A stretch of 44,984 nucleotides of DNA from an uncultured Bacteroidales bacterium (GTDB taxonomy: Bacteria > Bacteroidota > Bacteroidia > Bacteroidales > Paludibacteraceae): assembly GCA_945827635.1 (NCBI GenBank), contig CALZOG010000006.1:1-44984 (forward strand). The letters run 5' to 3'. This document shows, piece by piece, positions 18,501 through 26,897 of the stretch (position 1 is its first letter; the number at the start of each line of letters is the position of its first letter). The notes below the pieces were generated by a model. That model was given only the letters and a program-made list of their open reading frames with translations. It did no database searches and had not been told where the DNA came from. A program made the position numbers and the translations under genes.

Positions 18501-21500
18501 CCAAGTCAACATATTGCGAGAGTGATACGGCAGAGAAAGCGTTTGCAATATGGCCTATCCCTGTAGTAACTATCACCTCGATCAACGATGTATGCTCCGG
18601 TGATGCGACCACGACGGTTACCTATAGTCCGGATGCCAATGTCAGCAGTTGTACATACACGCTGAAGCAAGGTACAACAGTGCTGCTGGCAGACCAGCCT
18701 GTAACGCTCAATCCTGCACGTACGTTCACGATCAATACAAGTGCGTTGGCCGCAGAGACCTATACCGTAGAACTCACTCCGCGCTCGTCACACACCTGCA
18801 CGGGAGCGATGGTAAGTACGACGTTCAAGGTTAATCCGCTGCCTACACTGGGTGATATCACTCTTGACGCTGCAGCCGTATGTGAGGGCACAGCCGCTAT
18901 GGGCGCAACGTTTGCCCATACAGGTGCTACATCGTATGCATGGGAGTTGCGTCAGCAAGGTTCGACCACTGTGCTGCGTAGCGGCAATGCAACGGGCCTG
19001 GTAGATGCGACCAGTGCTATCAGCATTGATCTGCTTGCTCCTTCAACCCTGGAGGCAGGCAAGACATACGACTTGAAGGTAGTAGTCAAGAACGATGCAA
19101 CGGATTGCGAGCAGACGAAGACTGCTTCGTTCGTCATCCGCAAGAACCCTGTTGTGACCCTCTCGCCGGAAGGAACGCATATCTGCCAGCCTGTAACTGA
19201 GTTTAAGTTCAGTTACACGAATGAGGATAACCGAGCTACGGTTTTCCACTATCAGGTACTCAAGGGTACGGATGTGATTGTACCGATGGCAGACAAGATG
19301 GATATCGGTGCATCGGGCAATTGGACTTTGCCGTTCGGTGCAGAACTGTTACAGGGTGAATATAAGATCCATGTAACACCAGCCAATGCCAACTGTACAG
19401 GCAAAGAGAAGATTCTGACCTTCTACGTGGATACCGTTATGCCGAGTGTAACCAATGCAACTATCTGCTACGGTGAGACGTTTGATTGGGTAGTGATCGG
19501 TTGTGACGGTATAACGCCTGACACGTTGATGCGAGGCTTGACTGCCACTACGCATCAGTTGGATACTTTGTTCTGCGAAGGTGAGTGCGTCAAGGTATAT
19601 GAACTTAACCTGACTGCTTATCCCGAGAACTTGATATCCGTGGAGCAATACACGCTCTGCGCGGGTGAAACGTATGCTTGGCATGGTCAATCGATAAGCA
19701 AAGCCGGTACGTACGAGGCGTTCGAGCCCGGTGGTGCTAACGGTTGCGATAAGGTTTACCGTATCGTAGTTGACCAAATAGTGCCGGAACAGAAGAGCGC
19801 CAGCCAGACTGTTTGCTACGGCGAGCCGGTGATCTTCAACGGAAAGACGTACACCAACCTGCCTGTAGGACCGCAAACTCTGCTGGATACGATCAAGTCA
19901 GCAGGCGATTGCGACTCCGTATATCTGAAGTTGAACTTGACGGTAGGTCAGCGCTACTATGACTCGATTGTTGTAACCGAATGCGACAAGTATGTATGGG
20001 CGGTAAACGGCAATACGTACAACCACTCGGGTATCTACCGCGAGGAGATGGCTACGGTTGACGGTTGTGATTCAGTATGTGTACTGAACCTGACTATTAA
20101 CCCGAGTTACGAGTTCAATGAGACCTACGATATACTGAACACGCAGTTGCCGTTTACGGTACATGAGTTCACCTATACTGCAGCCGGTACGTATGACCGC
20201 GAGTTTGTAAGTGTGGCCGGTTGCGACAGCATCTATCACATCTCGCTTAACGTACACGAACTGCAGTTGCCGAGGGATACGACTACGGCTGCTATCTGCG
20301 CGGGTGCAACCTATACCTGGCAGGGTAACAACTATACTGCCGGAGGCTGGTACAGCGTGACGGAGAACGATGGTGTGAACGATGTGGCAATACATGTGCT
20401 GCACCTGAATGTAAATCCGACATACAGTGACACGACGTACGTTCATTCTTGCGGTACATACAACTGGCGAGGCATGGATTACAGTGCATCGGGTATCTAT
20501 CCTGTACTGTTGCCGTCGTCTTGCGGCTGCGACAGCACGGTTGTGCTCAAGTTGACTGTAGGTGCTCCGACAGCAAGTACGGTGAACGTCACCGCTTGTC
20601 AGTATGAACCGACTACTGTCGGCAACCGCACATTCGTAGCAATGGCCAATACCTCGTTCACTGAGACATTGACCACCGCCGCCGGTTGTGACTCGGTAGT
20701 GACATACAATGTAACTGTCACTCCGCGAATCTATACGTCACCCGAGGATATGTATTCGTTCTGCGAGGGAGAATCCTACACGTGGCACGGACATACATAC
20801 GACAAGCCGGGTACGTACTATGATTCGGTTGCAGACGCTAACGGTTGCACCACAACTATACATACTCTGATACTGACTCAAAAGCAGGCATATCACTTCG
20901 AGGAGGATGTTGAGGTGTCCGAGTTGGCACTGCCGTACGCCTGGGTTGGCCATAAGGCTGACACGCTGCTGCGTACGAACGGTGACTACTACGACCATTG
21001 GACCTCGCAGGTAACCGGATGCGATAGTATCTACCACATCCACTTCCATGTGAACTGGGTAACACGCGATACGATCCAGTTGCAGGGCTGCGAGAGTGTA
21101 AACTGGAGCGTGAACGGACATTCGTACACATATACCGAGTCCGGTTTGTACTCCGATACGCTCTTCACCGACGCTCCTGCCAACACGCAGTATGATGTAA
21201 TACACTTCTGCGACGTGACGGTTCATCCGGCTTACCACGTTGTGGATCCTGATGTGACTGTCTGCCAGAACGAGTTGCCGTACATATGGCGTGGACAGAC
21301 ATATTCTGACCTCACGGTGGGTGACAATGTTCGTTCAATCAATCCGAAGACAGTTAACGGCTGCGACTCGACATTCACCATTACGATACATGTGGTTAAG
21401 TCGTTCCGGGATGAGCAGACGTATGCTGCTTGTCCGAGCGAGTTGCCATATTTGTGGCACGGACAATTGCTTACCGTAGCCGGTGATTATACCGATGCCC

Positions 21501-24500
21501 ATTCGTCTATCACGGGCTGCGACTCGACCTACGTGCTGCACTTCTCTGTCAAGACGGTGACCGAGCCGGATGCAGAAAATCAGATACATTGTCAGGGCGA
21601 GCAGATCCAGTGGCACGGTTTGGACTTCGTTGCCAACGAACCGGGTGAGTATGCGTACTATGATTGGTATGTACCCAATCCCGAGTGCCCGGACTATCAG
21701 ACATATCACCTGCTCAACCTTACGGTAGGCGAGGTTTATGACGTAGATAGTGCCTTGACCGAGCATGTATGTCAGGGGCAGACGTTCCTGTGGTTCAATG
21801 CCGACCGTTCGGTAACGCAAGACAATGCACACAAGCTGGATGACCACACGTATGTAGAGACCTTCCATTATGAAGAGCAGACTGTTCTCGGCTGCGACTC
21901 GCTATCGGCTAATCTGACCTTGTACATGCACCTGCCGTACGAAAAGACGCTGGAAGATACGACAGTTTGCAACTCGTATGATTGGGACGGTCTGAACATC
22001 ACCACGACCGGTGATTACGAAAAGGTTTATCCGTTGCACGGCTTGACTTGTGCCGACTCGGTATTGCACCGCCACTTCACGGTATTGTACAGCGAGACGG
22101 AAACCATCACCGTGGATGTATGCGACTCCTACTATTGGGATAAGACGCAACAGGATTATACCGAGAGCGGCACGTATGTACACAGCGTTTCGCAGATGGG
22201 CGGCTTGTGCGATAAGGTTTATACACTGAACCTCACCGTCCGCAAGACTGTTCGTGATACGGTAACGATCAATAACTGGTGCCACGATTTCACGTGGGCT
22301 GCTACGGGTACAACGTACCATACGTCAACGATAGACAAGGTTGTTTATCCGGGTGCTGCATCTACGGGTTGCGACTCTATCGCATACCTGCGCCTGACGC
22401 TTGTAACAGATACCGTCTTCCACCTGCCTGAAGTCACAGCCTGCGAGACCTATACATGGGCTGACGGTGATGGTATGACTTATACGGGCGACACTACTGC
22501 ACGCTATGCTACGACCTCGGTTGTGACGGGTTGCGACAGTATAGTATATCAGCCTATCACGATCAATCGTCCTGTAGCAGTAACGCACAGCCTGGAGGGT
22601 TGCCGCACACTGACCTGGAACGACGAGACGTTCACCACTTCGAAGACAGGATATGTTCAGGTATTTGACTGTGACTCGGTAGTGACACTGAACGTAACGA
22701 TCCATCAGCCGGATACCATCTACCACGTGCTGCGCGCTTGCGAACGTGTAACCTGGAATGGTCAGACGTATACCTATTCACAGCAGGCACAGCAAGACTT
22801 CCTGTGCGACTCGGTTGTGATGTTGGATATCACGATTGACCATGTTCAGACGAAGGATGATTATGTAACCCGTTGGGATTCGTACACATGGGAAGGTGAT
22901 ACTTACACTGCTACAGGCAATTACACTAAGACTTTGACGAGTGCGTGCGGTTGCGATAGCATTGTAACGCTGCACTTGACCATCAATGACTCTGAGAGTG
23001 ATGAAGAGACGCAGCTTGCCTGCGAGTCGTTCGACTGGGCTTGGTCGGGCTTGACATACACGATGTCAGGTGATTATGAGGTTAAGAAACGTATTGACGT
23101 AGGTCTGCCGACAGAGCGAGACTCGACACGTACGTTGCACCTCGGCATAGGTCACAAGAAGCTCAAGGCAGAGACTGTTACCGATGTATGCGATGCATAC
23201 GTATGGCACGGAACGGAGTACCTAACAAGCGGCACGTACACGTACATGTACACTGATACCTGCGACGGTAACGTTGATACCTTGCACCTGACATTGTATC
23301 ATAAGTCTGTACCGGTAGAGTACTACGATACGGCATGCGACGTGCTGACCATCAACGGTCACTCGTATTTCAATAGCACAGAGTTCACCGAAACCTTCCA
23401 GACCGTTCACGGTTGTGATTCGGTTGTGAACTTCCATCTGACCATCAACCACCGTCTGACAAAGAGTATCAGCGCTGAGGCTTGCGGCAGTTACACATGG
23501 GAAGGCACGACGTACACCGAGTCCGGTGTATATAACAAGGTGCTGACAGGAGCTAACGGCTGTGATTCGGTAGTAACACTGACGTTGAGTATCTTCCCGT
23601 CGTACAACCACGAGTTTACGGCTGTAGGTTGCGGAGGTCACTACGTATGGGATAACCGCATCTACGATGCCGAGGGCGACTATGTATGGAACTACGCCTC
23701 TGTGAGCGGTTGCGACAGTACAGTAACAATGCACTTGACAATGCCTGCTGCAGTATCTTCAACGCTGGATACAACGGTGTGCGACTATTTGGATTGGAAT
23801 GGCGTTCATTACACGCAGACCGGTTCGTATGAAGCCGCGTTCACATCGGCAGTGACCGGTTGTGACAGTATAGCCAAACTGCACTTGAACATATCCGAAC
23901 ACCCGGTAGGTGAAGAGACTGTGGTAGAGTACACGCAGGCATACGTATGGGGCGGACAGGTTTATTACCAGTCGGGCGATTATACGCGTCACATCCCATT
24001 GGATGACGGTCGTTGTGACAGTATAGCTACTCTGCACCTGACGATCACCGATCCGCTGCCTGTATCCTACGAGTTCAGCGCAACGGCCTGCGATGCATAC
24101 ACATGGGATAGCGAGACATTCTACGAGTCAGGAGTGTATGTTCGTAACTTCCCGACTCTGGATGATCGCGACTCCATTGTCAAGCTGATACTTACCATTC
24201 ATCATGACACGACGGTATATGTGAGCGACAAGCATTGCGTACCTTACACCTGGAACGACCAGACGATTACCGAGTCGGGCGTATATACGCAGGTTCTGGA
24301 GCGTGCATCGGGTTGCGACAGTGTGGTAACGATGACGTTCATCTCGTGCGAGCGCTTTGAGACCTCGTTTACCGCTGAGGCCCGTGATGTATATACCTGG
24401 GAGGGTAATACGTACACGGAGAGTGGTGAATATACCCGTCTGTTCCAGTCGCGTCAGGGTTGCGACAGCTTAGTTACGATGTATCTGACTATAGTCAAGA

Positions 24501-26743
24501 CAGTATATGCGACGGATAATGCTGAGGCTTGTACGCAGTATGCTTGGGCAGACAGTCTATTCACGCAAAGTACCATTCATACGCACATCTTCCCGGCGGC
24601 TACCGGTGGCGACAGCGTGGTTACGATGACGTTGATCATCCATGAGCCTGTTCGTACCGAGTTGTTCGATACCGTACGCGAGCCTGATTGCAGCAATCTC
24701 GCATACGCATATCCGTTGCCGTGGGCAGGTGGCGAATCGGTACAACGTGCAGGCATATACACAACGACTCTGGCATCGGCTATCGGTTGCGATAGTATCG
24801 TAACGCTGCACTTGAGCTGGTGTGATATTGATCCGTGCGTGGCAGAAACATCGTATCAGACTCTGACAGCTTGTGACTCGGTACAATACGAGGGCTTGTG
24901 GTACAAGACTACGGGTTCGTATCCGTTGCACTATACTACCAACGATGGCTGTGATAGCGTACACATGCTGCGCGTAGAGATTCAGCCAGTAGCACGTGCG
25001 CTGATAGATACAACGGCTTGCGACAGTATGTATTGGGCTGTTACCGACAAGTGGTACTACCAGTCCGGCTATGATTACGATACGCTGGTCGGTGGTGCTG
25101 CCAACGGCTGCGACAGTATAACGGTTATGCACGTAGTAATCGGTCATGCGGGCGAAGGAACGCTGGATATAACCTCTTGCGACGCTTTGACCCTGAACGG
25201 TGAGACGTTCAAAGAGTCGGGCACTTATATCCAGCACCTGACCACGGTAACGGGTTGCGACTCGACGCTAACTATCAACCTGACGCTCAGCCCGGCAAAG
25301 GATTCGACCATTAGTGGTGTAGCTTGCGATGACACGGTTTGGAACAACGTTTCCTACACTGCTTCGGGTTCGTATCCGCAAGTGCTGCAGACGGCAGAGG
25401 GCTGTGACAGCGTTGTGACGCTCAACTTGATCATCTATGGCAGCAAGGATATCAACTACATTGATACGATCCATTGCGACTCGATTGTTTGGGGTCCGGA
25501 TCGTGAGGGTAATGACACCGTGATCTACGATGACGGAATCTATACTCGTACGTTCCAGACGGCAGTGGGCTGCGACTCGACGGTAACGATGGATCTGCGA
25601 CTGTTGCGTCACGATCTCGTCATTGCACCGGATATGCAGGCTTGCGATTCGTTTGTATGGAACGAGAAGGTTTACTTCGAGTCCGGAACGTACAACGATA
25701 CGCTGGTATCTTCGCGTACGGGTTGCGACAGTATAACCACGATGTTCATACAGATTGATCCGACGCTCTATGTGGAGATTGAGGATAGTGTACCGCCTCC
25801 ATTCTATCTCTGGCCGACGGAGAATGATACGATTTGGGAGAGCGGCGTATATGTCGATACCACAGCATCGCTTGTGACAGGCTGTGACAGTATTACAACT
25901 TTGACCCTTGTGATGACCGACAGTATCATCCTCGATCCGCAAGAGCCGGTACGTGTTGATACCTTCGGCTATTGCCCGGGTGACACGATGAACTTCATCT
26001 ACAACCTGCTGAAGGGCCATCCGACCAAGTACATACTGATCTTTGATACCGTGGCTCCTCGTGTGCCGGATTACTCGCGTGACTTTATGTCCGTGCTGGA
26101 TACGACGTACCTTGAGAATCATGGTCAGGACAGTCTATTCACGGTTGTTATACCTGAGTTCTGTCCGGCGGGTGTATATTGCGCTCACCTGCAGTTGTTC
26201 GACGACTTCTCCAGCAGTGAGGTTTATGACTTCTGTATCCGCGTCAACCTGAAGGGTGCTATCGTATCGATGTGGACGGATGTTATAGCGATCAACAACT
26301 TCAAGCAGGAATACTTCGGCTACCAGTGGTACAGAGACGACCAACTGTTGCCGGGTGCTACGAAGCAGTATTACTCCGACGGCGAAGACCTGAACGGTTG
26401 GTATCGCGCCAAAGTTCAGTTAGCAGACAGTTCGTGGGTATTCACCTGCGAGGAATTCTATGACCTGCGTACGGATTCGCTTGAGTTGATTGCTTATCCG
26501 ACACCTGCTCCTGTAGGTCAGCCTGTGACGATTAAGGCAATGGGTATTCTGCTTGAGAAACTGGTAGGTTCACGCCTGACGATTACTAACGTTCAGGGCG
26601 TAACGATCAAGGAGTTCACACTTGAGCAGAACCAGCGCAGTGTAGATGTCGAACTCTCAGCCGGATTGTACATCGCTACACTCGTAACCGGCGATGCAGA
26701 CGACAGAGCGAGAACCGCCAATGTGAAGTTCACCGTATTCTAA
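9599..26743 (+). CDS. Giant (5714 aa) multi-repeat secreted protein with IgGFc-binding-like N-terminus and T9SS-type C-terminus
   Basis: A signal peptide is clear (hydrophobic core near residues 14-32, cleavage likely after VQA at 39). Residues about 45-500 resemble the IgGFc-binding N-terminal domain family (start STGKDFWLTYMYNFG). A linker with Cys-containing segments reaches about 765. About 26 Ig-like repeats of roughly 97 aa follow (about 769-3281), then about 41 repeats of roughly 53 aa (about 3281-5441) with the pattern C-x-x-Y-x-W-x-G...SGxY...GCDSxxxLxLT. Residues about 5441-5630 form a spacer (FGYQWYRDDQLLPGA). The last 80 residues (from LIAYPTPAPVG to VKFTVF) resemble a type A T9SS sorting domain. 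The likely fate is export by T9SS and surface attachment as a roughly 600-kDa adhesin or matrix protein; binding partners are unknown. The frame is intact over 17 kb. M6 and M11 are alternative starts. Confidence 0.9.
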   Translation: MNRLQMLTLRMKRVLTVLPAALLIGLGVLLSILPQPVQAATSSVPEMIPSTGKDFWLTYMYNFGQNNDDVDLEIFVVAMRSDAVVTITTGDGTVLASAVAVSAGSAYTLTIPTLFRDKVYNTSSDVKKKTGVHVQASSDVSVYFRNGYSSGSDYSYDNSHAISTDALGTEYMIQTYYRDMMNNEFAIVATADGTTVEVTLSTAALKPSESPTDLYDAGTILTRSLNAGEVIQIKGARYNSSGRGDLSGTTIKSNKPVAVFNGGAKASVPLNTGYNGDHTVDPAIPVSAWGKRFVAMEMSGFPDRKSTDDGGLVETSSPTQYMLTAMYDGTQVKVDGETICTLNKGENIPYDKISSMYYSKIRVDYNETPKLVETSNPVVLYAYMSSGAVNAYDYEVFSEPALALIPDVNKGVDTSYIYCAPTPSSIHFANVVVPASGVSDMKLNGVDVSSEFTTLSGTFDGYSKNYAYARLSLNSGVNILANNSAKFVAVSYSTEMYAAISEASVTAFNLAPIAPIMFIDDNEIVHGDTIDYCNRHPGVHFTAIVDYPHESVKWVLGEGAESTDYEASHMYGINIGEEDEKHDVKLFVYRESPITHIKDTDSICVTLDVHPVYYDTLKTKVAANKLEYIWNKSSNPAFGLAGKGELSVGPVTMGKNAPNANNKWTSANDSKVIFDSLVYATRHSCDSIFYLQLDVVPDIIMSEENATICQSESFTWTGHHNAWNHLTQDGVAITTINTAAAGTFVIRDTMQSLVFPYPDSIHILNLTVYDKPTIKVADDHRKDSICEVNQPTWTVPYVATYADSLHYWLKPDSAYDATRREAGLRRTTETSFDISTMSSLPDGKYKLILQAFNTTTGCISVTDEVQLVIKNRPSLKVDNVDPQCWDETAPTFTFNYTPVDAAKITYWVDSVGGTPHKIASTTIAVDATKKFDIATTGWPAGHYELYAQPISSLGCDSTAVKVEFVINKKPTITITSTSDELSQCDKEDTTTLKFNVKDAINYNYYIKGKTSLLATPVAVTDGDKEISLDISSISGLTEDKEFTLKMVANSATCVSDTAEATFTIYPMPTATITSTASDLNACAPYALADNLTVNYTTTNTTQVKWELEQPGGTKVTHDYAAVGTSFSIPKAQLAAPGDYKVKITGVKSTHGCETEYPTGGEVTFTMYNPAAITLNDIAAVCAGNAVTSTYTAEYTDSYTYEVWRKTGNVLKGSGNSTIINGTIDLSKTDTLPAGTYVLSVTATNTNNCGSSSASKEFVINPIPVINSLSTPDNVCETEVASRDVSFIATDAANILYTLKKGATVWNAENSVAVGAGKFSIKTDTLSAGDYIVEAKPVSGAGCTDAVRSVNFTVYPHPTVTLPASLPNACFGEESLTINYSTTYAATYAYTLADKDGNALTPGSGAAVASGSIVVPLTATMTAAKSPYKFRIEVTSDKGCKSGWVEKTFTIYPKPTAGITSVENKCDNETSAAVVYTSANATKYEYRVFKSGVAAPVLTVTDQDVAGTTFNVNISTLDAGSYELRLVAKSATCESDTAKKSFDIWPLPVISTLDNTTPCEGEAVVNVPYTATNASKFSYTVKDGETVVKTVATATVADGKINVDIDGLTTGGAATKVYTLSVTATSDNGCVTAAAKTATITLKSKPAVTLSSVTNTCVGTGAAITVAYTGLTTNKLDYVVRKGGVDTSVSGTKTGLTPGVDGSFDISGATFEALAAGADYEVEIIAQGDNGCPSVGVDQVKAFTIYPLPTVSVKSGYESVTVCEGREDAVFELTTSANASTYSYTTGALGLTATDQPVVDQKIKITLPKADLKDGNYTLTVTVKSAAPQSCSSVAATAALKVNNRPWLKINDLDAQCVPAESFSVAYTATDAAKIYWSVDGKIAEQTLTVAAPYSFTVNTSRWAAGTYTLRARPESALGCDSAAVVKTLTINTKPATPSNISFTEPCADATTMNVTFSKDAVGNCAVAEIVETAQQTLAGTPVDATSRMIPVNITGLTAGNTYTLRIYTFNNISNCQSDPVDKTFKVWPLPTVTLSTSTIDACYPAATISLPYTHTNAYQYSYTINLQGDATVLKSAENVNVVTGTPISLNTSGLAAGTYEVHVTAISEHNCNIAAEQTRTFKIHPQPAITSLATVENVCEKYSPSAVALTMTGATKYNYEVLKEGVATPVEQKTNQTATSIALNTATWSAGKYTLKVTAVSDLDCGSDVEERVFLIYPQPKVTALGGATICETDAEASFSFTMTDAKTYTYDLKNGSDVSVASSASPQNVPAGGSGNIVINTAALPDGTYTLHVVATSDKGCVSDEKTATLTINNRPWLKIADIAAECHPVDAFTVGYTFNDAKFVRWTVDDKITTEQTHTVPGSAPYQFTINTSGWAAGTYTLRAHPTSALGCDSAEVVKTFTIHPKPTVNNVFTIKAVCQNGSPRVDFKHTHGATVKYWIDGVEKSAVAINGTQDAAWFNADITGIAAGTNHKMKLQVISGTSPACESAESSERTFTIYPLPTITTYDTTAIYPVASVDVRYSAENASTYTYVMTGTGIPSLNPGTGSGTFSGGKIPVNTANLAPGTYELTVTAKSATSAGGCEKTATSTIVIYDPTSIEITEPIAGKCAENTTDKISITITTTFADKYSYVVKLGETEIESKTDQATTNNGATPFEKTFQLDKTTWTAGTYSISITAKNSDTGVTKDDASTFTIYPTPEITFTQPSAICEAEVSSVNVTYTNSNAKTIKYHVDKLPPIPTADIVAEQEISANGTIALTTTGWKDGTYRIYATPTSQYDCVGEENFVDLVVNNQPEAAITAMPTDVCEGETYLNVTYTASTDARAYAFRILNAATDQPVSGYAGNGTIQAPYGGGSFAVDVQSLSGGTYKMELKTQTELGCWSEVSLQPFTVRAKPGATISKMESVCEGTATATAEYTTTDATTYYYTVKGTSVEGTGTTTGSGTISVDVSTLVAANSPYILQLVSKSTYCESDTAEKAFAIWPIPVVTITSINDVCSGDATTTVTYSPDANVSSCTYTLKQGTTVLLADQPVTLNPARTFTINTSALAAETYTVELTPRSSHTCTGAMVSTTFKVNPLPTLGDITLDAAAVCEGTAAMGATFAHTGATSYAWELRQQGSTTVLRSGNATGLVDATSAISIDLLAPSTLEAGKTYDLKVVVKNDATDCEQTKTASFVIRKNPVVTLSPEGTHICQPVTEFKFSYTNEDNRATVFHYQVLKGTDVIVPMADKMDIGASGNWTLPFGAELLQGEYKIHVTPANANCTGKEKILTFYVDTVMPSVTNATICYGETFDWVVIGCDGITPDTLMRGLTATTHQLDTLFCEGECVKVYELNLTAYPENLISVEQYTLCAGETYAWHGQSISKAGTYEAFEPGGANGCDKVYRIVVDQIVPEQKSASQTVCYGEPVIFNGKTYTNLPVGPQTLLDTIKSAGDCDSVYLKLNLTVGQRYYDSIVVTECDKYVWAVNGNTYNHSGIYREEMATVDGCDSVCVLNLTINPSYEFNETYDILNTQLPFTVHEFTYTAAGTYDREFVSVAGCDSIYHISLNVHELQLPRDTTTAAICAGATYTWQGNNYTAGGWYSVTENDGVNDVAIHVLHLNVNPTYSDTTYVHSCGTYNWRGMDYSASGIYPVLLPSSCGCDSTVVLKLTVGAPTASTVNVTACQYEPTTVGNRTFVAMANTSFTETLTTAAGCDSVVTYNVTVTPRIYTSPEDMYSFCEGESYTWHGHTYDKPGTYYDSVADANGCTTTIHTLILTQKQAYHFEEDVEVSELALPYAWVGHKADTLLRTNGDYYDHWTSQVTGCDSIYHIHFHVNWVTRDTIQLQGCESVNWSVNGHSYTYTESGLYSDTLFTDAPANTQYDVIHFCDVTVHPAYHVVDPDVTVCQNELPYIWRGQTYSDLTVGDNVRSINPKTVNGCDSTFTITIHVVKSFRDEQTYAACPSELPYLWHGQLLTVAGDYTDAHSSITGCDSTYVLHFSVKTVTEPDAENQIHCQGEQIQWHGLDFVANEPGEYAYYDWYVPNPECPDYQTYHLLNLTVGEVYDVDSALTEHVCQGQTFLWFNADRSVTQDNAHKLDDHTYVETFHYEEQTVLGCDSLSANLTLYMHLPYEKTLEDTTVCNSYDWDGLNITTTGDYEKVYPLHGLTCADSVLHRHFTVLYSETETITVDVCDSYYWDKTQQDYTESGTYVHSVSQMGGLCDKVYTLNLTVRKTVRDTVTINNWCHDFTWAATGTTYHTSTIDKVVYPGAASTGCDSIAYLRLTLVTDTVFHLPEVTACETYTWADGDGMTYTGDTTARYATTSVVTGCDSIVYQPITINRPVAVTHSLEGCRTLTWNDETFTTSKTGYVQVFDCDSVVTLNVTIHQPDTIYHVLRACERVTWNGQTYTYSQQAQQDFLCDSVVMLDITIDHVQTKDDYVTRWDSYTWEGDTYTATGNYTKTLTSACGCDSIVTLHLTINDSESDEETQLACESFDWAWSGLTYTMSGDYEVKKRIDVGLPTERDSTRTLHLGIGHKKLKAETVTDVCDAYVWHGTEYLTSGTYTYMYTDTCDGNVDTLHLTLYHKSVPVEYYDTACDVLTINGHSYFNSTEFTETFQTVHGCDSVVNFHLTINHRLTKSISAEACGSYTWEGTTYTESGVYNKVLTGANGCDSVVTLTLSIFPSYNHEFTAVGCGGHYVWDNRIYDAEGDYVWNYASVSGCDSTVTMHLTMPAAVSSTLDTTVCDYLDWNGVHYTQTGSYEAAFTSAVTGCDSIAKLHLNISEHPVGEETVVEYTQAYVWGGQVYYQSGDYTRHIPLDDGRCDSIATLHLTITDPLPVSYEFSATACDAYTWDSETFYESGVYVRNFPTLDDRDSIVKLILTIHHDTTVYVSDKHCVPYTWNDQTITESGVYTQVLERASGCDSVVTMTFISCERFETSFTAEARDVYTWEGNTYTESGEYTRLFQSRQGCDSLVTMYLTIVKTVYATDNAEACTQYAWADSLFTQSTIHTHIFPAATGGDSVVTMTLIIHEPVRTELFDTVREPDCSNLAYAYPLPWAGGESVQRAGIYTTTLASAIGCDSIVTLHLSWCDIDPCVAETSYQTLTACDSVQYEGLWYKTTGSYPLHYTTNDGCDSVHMLRVEIQPVARALIDTTACDSMYWAVTDKWYYQSGYDYDTLVGGAANGCDSITVMHVVIGHAGEGTLDITSCDALTLNGETFKESGTYIQHLTTVTGCDSTLTINLTLSPAKDSTISGVACDDTVWNNVSYTASGSYPQVLQTAEGCDSVVTLNLIIYGSKDINYIDTIHCDSIVWGPDREGNDTVIYDDGIYTRTFQTAVGCDSTVTMDLRLLRHDLVIAPDMQACDSFVWNEKVYFESGTYNDTLVSSRTGCDSITTMFIQIDPTLYVEIEDSVPPPFYLWPTENDTIWESGVYVDTTASLVTGCDSITTLTLVMTDSIILDPQEPVRVDTFGYCPGDTMNFIYNLLKGHPTKYILIFDTVAPRVPDYSRDFMSVLDTTYLENHGQDSLFTVVIPEFCPAGVYCAHLQLFDDFSSSEVYDFCIRVNLKGAIVSMWTDVIAINNFKQEYFGYQWYRDDQLLPGATKQYYSDGEDLNGWYRAKVQLADSSWVFTCEEFYDLRTDSLELIAYPTPAPVGQPVTIKAMGILLEKLVGSRLTITNVQGVTIKEFTLEQNQRSVDVELSAGLYIATLVTGDADDRARTANVKFTVF
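11905..19440 (+). repeat. Coding repeat array of about 26 Ig-like units (about 290 bp each)
   Basis: Each unit opens with a Pro-hydrophobic strand (KPTITITS, LPTVTLST, RPWLKIND), then a conserved Cys about 12 residues later (CEGE, CETE, CYPA), a Y-x-Y or K-Y strand, a GTYTL or AGTYEL turn, and a second Cys in a GC or NC pair before the closing FxIxP. Unit boundaries were counted by eye. The DNA word TTCACTATCTATCCG recurs at several boundaries. Confidence 0.75.
19440..25920 (+). repeat. Coding repeat array of about 41 short Cys-paired units (about 158 bp each)
   Basis: Units follow the pattern C-x-x-Y-x-W-x-G-x-x-Y-x-x-SG-x-Y, then GCDS, then V-x-x-L-x-LTI. A typical unit starts ACGSYTWEGTTYTESGVY. 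Most units carry exactly two Cys, one at each end, suggesting one disulfide per module. Units diverge in length at the N-terminal side of the array and are most regular near 22.8-25.7 kb. Confidence 0.75.
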
Positions 26744-26763
26744 CAGAAGACAGCGACAAAGCA

Positions 26764-26832
26764 GTTTTTAAGGTTAATCTTAGAAACAATAAGTCAGAGA
26801 GCACCGAAACAGCACGTTTCGGTGCTCCTGTT
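26764..26832. repeat. Hairpin repeat copy A (pairs with copy B at 27154)
   Basis: The unit begins GTTTTTAAGGTTAATCTTA and ends in an 11-bp stem, AGCACCGAAAC (26800-26810) and GTTTCGGTGCT (26816-26826), with loop AGCAC. It starts 21 bases after the giant gene's stop and may act as its terminator, although no U-run follows. Copy B is collinear with an offset of exactly 390 bp. Confidence 0.75.
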
Positions 26833-26897
26833 ATGAACGGGGAACTACGGTGACGAGTAAAGCCAAAGAGTCAGACAAAATTAATCCAGATTTTAGG

